Below are positions 31,373 to 38,174 of a stretch of 38,174 bases of DNA, piece after piece. The notes beneath the pieces were generated by a model. That model was not told where the DNA came from. It did not search any database and saw nothing but the letters and a program-made list of their open reading frames with translations. Within the stretch, counting starts at the first letter, position 1. Each line of letters begins with the position of its first letter. This DNA is from Chara braunii (lineage: Eukaryota > Streptophyta > Charophyceae > Charales > Characeae), in NCBI GenBank assembly GCA_003427395.1, contig BFEA01000821.1, forward strand, positions 520,475-558,648, read 5' to 3'. The position numbers and the translations under genes are program-made.

Positions 31373-33213
31373 GTCTTAATGACCCAACCAGACTGCATAC
31401 AATGCTACCTTTCTCTCAACCTTCCCCCCAGATGCAACCCCTTTCATTCACAATCTGCTTTCAGATAATCAACAAACTGAAACTGAGATTTGCCCATACA
31501 TTCCTTTACTTCAATCTGACTTATGTCCTGAAAGTCAAACTCAGAACCAAGTACAGGATCCACATAATACACCCAGTCAAAAGTAGAGAGATGTACAAGT
31601 AGGGGTTATAATTGGGTTTATAGAGGGAGTCAGGGGATTACCACCTAGTTCCCTGCCTCCAAGACTCCGCCTGAGTCTCGGCAGAGCTCCCGCAATCGGT
31701 GGGGCGACCTCCCACAAAGGCCTTGGCGCGGGTTACGGGCCACACGCCCGCCTGCCGCCTTCCTCTCAGAGCCAAAGGACCAGACTCGGAGTAAGAAGGA
31801 CAAGATGAGAAGGAGTAAGACTCTCAGACTCAGGAAGGACACACTCAGACTCGCCCAAGAGGGTCTTCGAGTCTTCAGCGCCTGAGGGCCCCTCTATGGC
31901 GGCCAGGTAGCCGCAACAACTTAGCCAGCTGGAAGTCAACTTGCCAGAGTCAACTCTGTAACGATGTCCCAAATCAGCAACACCAATCCCCTTCGCAGTC
32001 TCTAGTCACCGTCCCGCATACCATACCCTCGCCGCCCGTAGTTCTAATCAACAGTCACCCAGCTCCAAGCGGTCGTATCCAAGTAGCGCAGCAGCCCAAA
32101 ACAAGCCTAACAATCCTGTCGTTATAACACCGTAACCAGGCAGGTTTGTGAAGCCTGCAGTAAACGGCGGCGGTCCTGCCTCAGTCAGTAGTCAACGCTG
32201 TCGATGCTAACAAAGCGACCGCAGCAGCCAACAAACCCCACTGCAGTAGCCTGTGTGCAGCCCGTAACAGACCGTGGCAGCATACAGCAGTCTGCGCACA
32301 ATCAGTGGCAGCAGTCTCCCGACCTCAAACAGCTCTGCTCAGACAGCGTAACGACTCGACACAAGCCCAGCTGTGTCCGTAAGACGATCGGAGTCGCGGT
32401 AAGCAGCAGGGCACACAGCAGCAGCTTTTACAACAAGACCCGGCGCTCCTAGCGACGCAAGTCTGCTCAGCACATACCCAACTAGTGCGTGATAAGTTCT
32501 CAGGGAGGTATCCTCCGGCCACCCAACAGGACCGTGCAGTTTGTTGTAGGAGAGCCGCGCCAGTAATACCAGCACGCATGGCAAGTCAAGCCTGCGCATA
32601 TTTATTCCCTTAAGCACCCGCCTGCAGCATAGCGATTCCGCCTCCGGTTACTCCATCTGGCCCCGAGCAGCATGTCGACCCACAAGGTCTCCACCCCCCC
32701 CCCTTCCCTGCGGCCCTGCACGTCTCCGAATATACCCAGCTGACCGAGTCCTCCGCCAGTAGCTCTACAGCTTACACATGCGTCGCCCCAACAGCCTGTC
32801 AACGTGCAAAATGAAATGGAACCTCCCACGGAAATGTGGGAAGATTCGCCCGCCTTCCAATCCCAGAGCCGAGAGATAGGGAGCAGCTACTTTCGTCGGC
32901 AGCGGCAAGCAACATGCTGGCCAATTGGCAACCTCCAAATGCGTGGCTGAATCCACCCACTTCTATCAGGCGAGTGTGCTGAGCCAACTGTCAGGGGTAG
33001 CAGAATCGAACGTACCCCCCTTGCTAGAGCCGGGGCGGATACACTGCCACCTACCATGCATAGAGAGGGCTGGCTATCGACAAGATGGACACCACACTCG
33101 GCAACGGGTAACTTTCTAGCCACACGACCTTGCCCCTCGTTACCCCGATTGTTAAGGACGCCGTGCAGATCAGCAGGTAAGTCCTTAACGGCGCGGCTAG
33201 CCTCACGCTAGAG

Positions 33214-33220
<7 letters not shown>
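31373..33220. other. Gene-free stretch, GC-rich from about 31640
   Basis: Many short frames on both strands, none recognisable and none over about 130 codons. CAGCAG-rich words occur between 32090 and 32420. A hairpin-like GTTAAGGAC...GTCCTTAAC pair is at about 33150-33190. This is upstream of the RPB2-like exon and may include its promoter, which could not be placed. Confidence 0.45.
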
Positions 33221-33247
<27 letters not shown>

Positions 33248-33355
33248 TGCTTAGTGACAGCCAGCTTTGGCTGACGGACTACTGAGTGACAGCCAACTGA
33301 CTGACTTTGGAGTGACAGCCAGCTTCTGCGACATCGGGGACAAGCGAACGCGAAG

Positions 33356-33396
<41 letters not shown>

Positions 33397-33402
33397 GGGG
33401 GC
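33221..33402. repeat. (GA)n tracts, short direct repeats and a G run upstream of the RPB2-like exon
   Basis: (GA)n at about 33221-33247 and 33359-33385, the latter followed by a 16-G run (33386-33401). Between them GAGTGACAGCCA occurs three times. The second tract and G run end about 20 bases before the exon's ATG and would lie in its 5' untranslated region. Frames through them code only for Arg-Glu or Ser-Leu repeats. Confidence 0.8.
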
Positions 33403-33420
33403 TGGACCATCAGTGTGACA

Positions 33421-33627
33421 ATGGTTTGTGACGGAGATACAGGACTGTGGGGGGAGGAAGAGCCAGGCGTTACCCAAGACGATGCGTGGGTGGTAATCGA
33501 TGCCTTCTTCAAGGAAAGGGGTCACGTGACCCAGCAGATCCAGTCCTTGAACAAGTTCGTTAGCTCTACCATTCCACGGATCGTGCACGAAAACATCACG
33601 TTTGAAATCGAGAGCAAAGAGCGAAAG
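33421..33627 (+). CDS. RPB2: RNA polymerase II second-largest subunit (RPB2-like), first coding exon
   Basis: 69 codons from ATG 33421-33423 to AAAG|GTGCGT, where the donor begins at 33628, phase 0. Residues 13-17 (EEEPG) are followed by TQDDAWVVIDAFFKERGHV and TQQIQSLNKFVSSTIPRIVH. This matches the conserved amino end of RPB2, where T-x-D/E-D-x-W-x-V-I-x-x-F/Y-F-x-E-K-G-L-V-x-Q-Q-L-D-S-F-N/D-x-F leads into the protrusion domain, followed by an I-V-x-E segment. RPB2 forms part of the catalytic core of Pol II in the nucleus. The Pol I, Pol III and Pol IV/V subunits have a different residue pattern around A-W-x-V-I. Pol II RPB2 proteins are near 1,200 residues, so most of the gene lies beyond this exon. 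No further exon was recognised in the next 4.5 kb, so the first intron must be long, or this is a lone exon copy. Confidence 0.78.
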
Positions 33628-33633
33628 GTGCGT
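33628..33633 (+). promoter_or_regulatory. 5' splice donor of the RPB2-like exon
   Basis: AAAG|GTGCGT. Similarity to RPB2 stops exactly here, and the reading frame past it (VRASSQFSVCV) no longer fits the family. Confidence 0.65.
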
Positions 33634-33729
33634 GCTTCGTCCCAGTTCTCTGTATGTGTCACTGCTGTCCATATCTTTCCCTTTAGACCCCTTTTTGATC
33701 CGTCCTCTCTCTCCATGCCTCTCACAAAA

Positions 33730-33730
<1 letters not shown>

Positions 33731-33772
<42 letters not shown>

Positions 33773-33777
33773 TGCGT
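33731..33777. repeat. (TG)n microsatellite, left part
   Basis: Nearly pure TG repeat. A foldback element separates it from the second (TG)n tract at 33918-33967, suggesting one original tract was split. Confidence 0.9.
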
Positions 33778-33894
33778 GTGACGGGGCGTTCGGGGATTCC
33801 GCACTTGTTTTCGAACGCCCCGTCACCCGCCGACTTCCGATTATGCCCGTTTTCTATTCGAAAACAAGTGCGGAATCCCCAAACGCCCCGTCAC
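33778..33894. mobile_element. Small foldback element in a (TG)n tract
   Basis: Arms 33778-33815 and 33857-33894 are 38 bp each and complementary except for one base: GTGACGGGGCG...TTTTCGAA against TTCGAAAAC...CGCCCCGTCAC. The 41-bp spacer contains another CGCCCCGTCACCCGCCGACT word, which recurs directly after the right arm. It is noncoding and lies between two (TG)n tracts inside the presumed first intron of the RPB2-like gene. Confidence 0.8.
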
Positions 33895-33913
33895 CCGTCA
33901 CCCGCCGACTTCC

Positions 33914-34078
<165 letters not shown>

Positions 34079-34086
34079 ATTCGCAG

Positions 34087-34139
34087 GGAAGCGGAAGATA
34101 TGAAGAACGAGGAGATGGAGCACAGGAAGAACGAAGAAG
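34087..34139 (+). CDS. Possible small exon of unknown product
   Basis: Bounded by a pyrimidine-rich tract plus TTCGCAG on the left and GAAG|GTGAGT on the right, both good splice signals. Joined in phase 0 to the RPB2-like exon it stays open (GSGRYEERGDGAQEERR), but this does not match the RPB2 family at that place. It may be an exon of an unusual isoform or a chance pair of signals. Confidence 0.2.
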
Positions 34140-34210
34140 GTGAGTGACACTCACCGTGGAATGCAGCAGCTTCTCGGCGGCGGCGCGTCGACAACAACGT
34201 AGTGGCCTCG

Positions 34211-34320
34211 TCAAGAAGGACACAGTTTCAAATCACCGCGTCCAGAAGGACGCAGTTTCAAATCACCGCGTCAAGAAGGACGCAGTTTTAAATCACCGCG
34301 TCAAGAAGGACAGAGTGTCA
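34211..34320. repeat. 30-bp tandem repeat, 3.7 units
   Basis: Units start at 34211, 34241, 34271 and 34301, close to TCAAGAAGGACGCAGTTTCA plus AATCACCGCG. In the plus frame from 34144 they read VKKDAVSNHR repeated. The open frame is only 62 codons, and nothing else supports coding. Confidence 0.9.
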
Positions 34321-35150
34321 AGTCGAATTTGAATTTTCTGGCGCCTCACGGCTGCGGGGGCATTGCAGAAAGACGGCAAACCCTCATCATGAGGGCATAT
34401 GGCACAGGGCCCGACGGATATGGGACCGCCAGTCCAAGGAGGGCGTCCTGGAAAGATTATCGCAAAATACAGGGTGGCGCCAGACAAATTTTCCCTTTAA
34501 TTAAAGAATATTTAAATTTGCACAAATAATAAAAAATTTTAAGCAAGTTTAAGCATTTTGCGAGGCTACGCCCGCTTAGCCCCTACGGGCCTTATTTGCA
34601 GCAAGGTCGGCCGCCCTAAGTGAAGGCAGGCACGACAGGCCCTCAGGGCCTCGTTTTCAGGGTACCCCGCAAATGGGGAAATTCAGGCAGTTACACCGCA
34701 TCAGTTGGTTGAATGAACTCACGCCCTGGGCCGCCTGTGTGAATGAATGTAAAGCAGGCCCTGGGCTGGGTACGGGTACCGGGCCAAGCACAGGCCGAAA
34801 GCAGTTGGGTGTATGCAACTACCTCAGGCCCAATGCCTGCATTCTTCGTGACTGGGCCTCAGGTTACCGGGGCCTACTGGAAGCTTCCTGGACTGGACGC
34901 AGGCAGGCCACTTCGATATAGGGAAGGGCCTGCCTCCTCGTTGAAAAATTCGGGTGCTGGCTGCATGCTGCGACAGCACTGCTGCGCTATTTGCTGGCTG
35001 GCGCCCTCGCACTCACGGGCGAGTGAGGAAGAAGCAGGCAGCCATAGCCACGCTGCCTGATGTTTGCTAGGTGGGGCGCTGGGTGGTCCTTGGGTGCTAG
35101 AGGCATCTGTGTGGTAAGGATCGGGGTTGAGAGCAAAGTGGTAGACATAC
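34321..35150. other. No recognisable gene
   Basis: GC-rich from about 34560. It contains GGCTACGCCCGC at about 34565, a word shared with the ends of the inverted-repeat element at 35893-36121, followed by a further GC-rich dyad. Short frames on both strands show no motif. Confidence 0.45.
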
Positions 35151-35333
35151 CTGGTGCTTGAGACGAGCGGCATTGGCCGCATATGCTCGTACTTCGGTGA
35201 AGCTGTTGACGTCAACTTCGGCATTGTAGTAGTAGGCTAGATAGGACCTGCCATCTTGTGGTCTGGGCGCCGAGCGCCAGTAGGATATCAACTCTCGTTC
35301 TTTGTTGATGATGATGGGAGACAACTTCAGCAT
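35151..35333 (-). CDS. Possible first exon of an unknown gene or retroelement
   Basis: On the minus strand an ATG (35331-35333) opens 61 codons ending exactly at CACCAG|GTATGT, a strong donor, phase 0. Residues read MLKLSPIIINKERELISYWR, then PQDGRSYLAYYYNAEVDVNS and FTEVRAYAANAARLKHQ. The composition looks like real protein, with a probable helix near the end, but I do not recognise the family. No second exon was identified to its left. A gag-like retroelement fragment is an alternative. Confidence 0.35.
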
Positions 35334-35892
35334 TGTCAATCATGAACTATTGCTGTGTTCTTATTGGGTGAAACTCGTGATGCCATTCTGCTTATGGTTC
35401 GAGGTCATGGCTATCTGGTAACTTATGTATGATGCTGTTTGCGTTCTGGAGTTCGCTATTGCTCATCTTCCTTGCAATTTAAACATAATTCCAATAATTT
35501 CAGTAAATTTTCATTGGGAGAATTTAGCATTATCACGAGGTCACTCATTAAGTAGAAGATGAATGGTAGTAGGAAAATACACAATTTGTTGGAAAGATTC
35601 AACCTTTCGAACGTGAAAAACTGCAGTTTGCAAAAAGTGGAAGTTCCGTGCAGATGCAGTTTGAATATGGCCGTCCTCAGGCCCAATCTGGCGTGGTGCC
35701 TGGCTGGCACTTACTTCGCATAGACTTGATAGGTCGTTAGGTCAGGTTAGGACTAACCCTATTAGCGCTAATTAGGTTCATCGTAATTAGCGATTCCTAA
35801 TTTGCGCAGATATAGAGAAAATCACGAAACCTAAAATTATGATTCAAACAACCTAATCACTACTAGCCTAGCACCCGCGGTGCGGGCGGTGC
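35334..35892. other. No recognisable gene
   Basis: A/T-rich, with short frames only. The last 40 bases are GC-rich direct repeats (GGTGCGGGCGGTGCGGGC) that appear to be the outer end of the inverted-repeat element. Confidence 0.4.
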
Positions 35893-36121
35893 GGGCTACG
35901 CCCGCATAAAAAAACACGACAAAAATCAGTCGAAGTACTCACACAGACTCAAATTAACATACAGAGCACAGCATACTCAACATGTACTTAAAACACGCTG
36001 GTTGAGTTAGTTTGGGCCGCGTTTTATTACATGTTGAATGTGTTGTGCTAGATATGTCCATTTGAGTTTGTGTGAGTACTTCGACTGATCTTTGCCATGT
36101 TTTTTTATGCGGGCGTAGCCC
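35893..36121. mobile_element. MITE-like element with ~105-bp terminal inverted repeats
   Basis: Left arm 35893-35998 and right arm 36019-36121 are inverted copies, roughly 85% identical. From the outside they read GGGCTACGCCCGCATAAAAA, then ATCAGTCGAAGTACTCACAC, then ACTCAAAT, and finally CAACATGTA near the centre. Only a 20-bp loop separates them, so the whole unit is nearly one palindrome. Weaker similarity (CTAGCCTAGC against CTAGCTTAGC) extends outward on both sides, so the true ends may be near 35873 and 36144. A target duplication could not be fixed. Noncoding. Confidence 0.8.
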
Positions 36122-36420
36122 ACACAGCAGCGCTAAGCTAGCCTATTACTTATACGTACCGCCGCATGTTGCATTGTATACAACATATTTTCCCGCCCGG
36201 ATACAGTCATACTGCAAAGGGGGGGGTGTTTTATTCGCTGCAAGGTATGTTGCAGCGAGATCTCACAATTTGCCACGGAGAGAGCATTTGTTTGCCCAAG
36301 TCGCCACAGTATACGTCCATGTGGCCCTAGAATGTATTCACGTGGTCACAGTACAGATGTCCACGTGGCCACATGGAGATTTTTGCATTGGAGGGCATTA
36401 TCCACAGGACCGATTGTCCC

Positions 36421-36424
<4 letters not shown>

Positions 36425-36470
<46 letters not shown>

Positions 36471-36500
36471 CAGTGTATGTGTGTGTGTGTGTGTGTGTGT
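36425..36500. repeat. (TC)n followed by (TG)n
   Basis: Simple repeat tract, (TC)n to about 36467 then (TG)n from about 36475 to 36500. Confidence 0.9.
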
Positions 36501-36670
36501 CTGCTGCAGGCACTGCTTCAACAGAGGCTGGGCAACCGCTGCTGCAGCTCCATCTGCAACCAGCGCTGCAACAGCTGCTGCAGCTGCTGCTTCAACCACT
36601 GCTGCAGCAGAGCCTCCAGCAACGGCTGCGGCAGCACTGCCTTCAGCTGCTGCTGGCTACTGCTGGAGCA
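36500..36670. repeat. CTG/CAG-rich low-complexity tract
   Basis: Dense CTGCTG, CAGCAG and GCTGCA words, open in several frames on both strands (Ala-rich, Leu/Gln-rich or Cys/Ser-rich depending on frame). Multi-frame openness is a result of composition, so no gene is called. The tract is self-complementary and can form hairpins. Confidence 0.7.
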
Positions 36671-38174
36671 CTCCTACCCTTTATGGGTCCTACTGTTGAG
36701 GGCTTCTGAACTCATCCTGTCAAATGAACACTTGGATTTTCATATAGCCATCACAGCTTCCTTATAGGTCTTTATTCATAAAAAATCCAACAGTTACTGT
36801 GTTTGTCTGTGCATTTCGTACATGAGCGCTCAACTTGGCTACCAGCCTCTTTGAAGGTTCGAAAAGATCTACACTTCTATGCAACCTTGAAACCAAATCT
36901 GATCTCCAACCTCTTAGGTGGCACTGCTGCTCTGTTTGCAATGGGGAAGTTTGTGAAGATAGGCGTTTTTATGATCGGCCTCATGCTTTCTAAGCACCAA
37001 GAAAGTGTCAGTCTAGGGGCCTTTGTAGACCTCTATAGGGTTCTGAGAGTACAAACAACCTACACGAAAAAAATGCAAAGACATTTATACACCTTTATAG
37101 GGTTCTGGGAGTACGAAAGGTCTCTCCAGTCGATCAGACAAAAAAAGAGGAAGGTCTTTGAACTTATTTCCTTTGTTTTTTTTTTCTTTTGTGGAAAAAA
37201 TCATATTTTCACAGTGCTGGCAAGACGGCCCAGCCTCCCTCACAACAATTTGCCTGGCCCGAAGGAGTGCGGCCGACATCAGTTTCTTCCTTTTTTGACT
37301 GGCTATTGTTGGAATACTGCCATACTTCAAAAATGGGAAAAGATTCAAGAGAAGAATAGAAGTGGAGGGAAAAGAAAAAGCAAAAGAAGAAAGAGGCTGG
37401 GGAAAAGAAAAGGAAAAGCGAAAGAGGATGAGGTAAGATATGTTTCCAGTGAGCCAGCAAGATTGTCATCATCCTTATCAAGACCAGGGAAAGCGAAAAA
37501 CCACTTGCATTCCAGATGTGGCAGGAAAGTTCACTTTCTTCCCAGCATATATCGAATACGAANTTTTTTTGGCCGAAAAAAAAAAAAGAAAGTTCACCTT
37601 CTTCTTGACATGAGGAAATGTCCCTCCCTCTATGAGGTTGAAATAACTGCATCTCAGTCAAAAAAAAAATAAAAATTGAAAGAATGAACAACCCATCCCA
37701 CTCAGCACCAGCCAAGGACTTTTGCAGTGAGAAGGAACAAAAAAGGAGGAAGGGAGGAGTAGGAGAAACAGAAACTTCATCTGCACTCCTACCCTTTTTG
37801 GGATGAAAGCCTGAAAGGAGAGAGAGAGCATGAGTGAGAGAGAGAGAGAGACACAAAGCGAGAGAGAGAGTCTTACACATTTTCAGGTGTCAAAAGTTCT
37901 CTGAGACGTCATCACGGGGCCCTGTTGGTGGTAAACCCATAAACTGTTTTGGAAAAAAAAAATCAATCAATCTATCAACCAACCAATCAATTGGATTGAT
38001 TGATTAATTCCCCCCCCCCCCCAAAAAAAAGGCGGAATGGGGACATGCAAGGGGAAAGGGGCAAGCAGGGGGAAGTTGGTTGCGGGATCTAGGGGATTTG
38101 CTTTCGTTTTTCATTTTTTTTTTTCGTTTTCATTGTTTTCTCATTTTCGAATACTCTGTGTGTGTGTGTGTGCG
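36671..38174. other. Gene-free end of window
   Basis: A 289-codon frame at 36803-37672 crosses an N (37563) and lysine-rich simple sequence with no motif, so it is not called as a gene. (GA)n lies near 37820-37870. A tetranucleotide inverted tract (AATCAATCAATC...GATTGATTGATT) is at about 37970-38007, followed by runs of C and A. Confidence 0.45.

Noticed and set aside
36332-36767. Ala-rich or Leu/Gln-rich frames in the CTG/CAG tract
   Set aside because: Several frames on both strands are open at once because of composition; no start context or domain supports any of them.
36803-37672. 289-codon plus-strand frame
   Set aside because: It crosses an unresolved N and long A/G-rich simple sequence and shows no recognisable domain.

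Overview
This is a gene-poor stretch of a repeat-rich nuclear genome, most likely a plant or green alga. It has no operons, long A/T-rich intergenic DNA, very many microsatellites ((GA)n, (TA)n, (TG)n, poly-A), nested mobile elements, and at least one exon ending in a clean splice donor. The two large retroelements point to the green lineage: a Penelope-like element with an amino-terminal GIY-YIG nuclease, and a DIRS-type element whose tyrosine recombinase lies on the opposite strand. A charophyte such as Chara would fit, but the sequence alone cannot settle the species. There is a 60-base assembly gap at 25148-25207 and single Ns at 20289 and 37563.

Layout. 1-849: an inverted repeat and the first copy of a ~0.5 kb dispersed repeat (second copy at 23299-23805). 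About 1690-5415: a noncoding satellite array of ~270-bp monomers with a ~980-bp higher-order period. 5416-8054: no recognisable gene. 8070-14126: one Penelope-like retroelement on the minus strand, with 216-bp direct terminal repeats and an exact 15-bp target duplication. Its single long reading frame (proline-rich amino end, charged region, GIY-YIG, linker, zinc-finger-like segment, reverse transcriptase, thumb) is broken by four in-frame stops and three frameshifts, so this copy is dead. 14142-17367: degraded sequence. 17368-22985: a decayed DIRS/Kangaroo-like retroelement, with gag-like, RT and RNase H regions on the plus strand and the recombinase on the minus strand. Its RNase H region was later split by a 541-bp, 8-bp-TSD inverted-repeat element.

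23806-28400: GC-rich and microsatellite-rich DNA, including a thrice-repeated unit. The third copy holds a foldback structure with a hammerhead ribozyme motif in each arm. One motif (minus strand, 27466-27517) has every invariant core base. 29570-30250: six ~124-bp tandem repeats. About 30440-31370: a dense series of hairpins with a nearly invariant loop and different, mutually compensating stems, which is the least explained structure in the window. 31371-33220: no gene seen.

The only recognisable host gene is at 33421-33627 on the plus strand. It looks like the first coding exon of the RNA polymerase II second-largest subunit (RPB2). It sits just behind a (GA)n/G-run tract and ends in a GTGCGT donor. 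No further RPB2 exon was recognised before the window ends, so a long first intron is implied, apparently filled with foldback elements and microsatellites. A possible exon of unknown product is at 35151-35333 on the minus strand.
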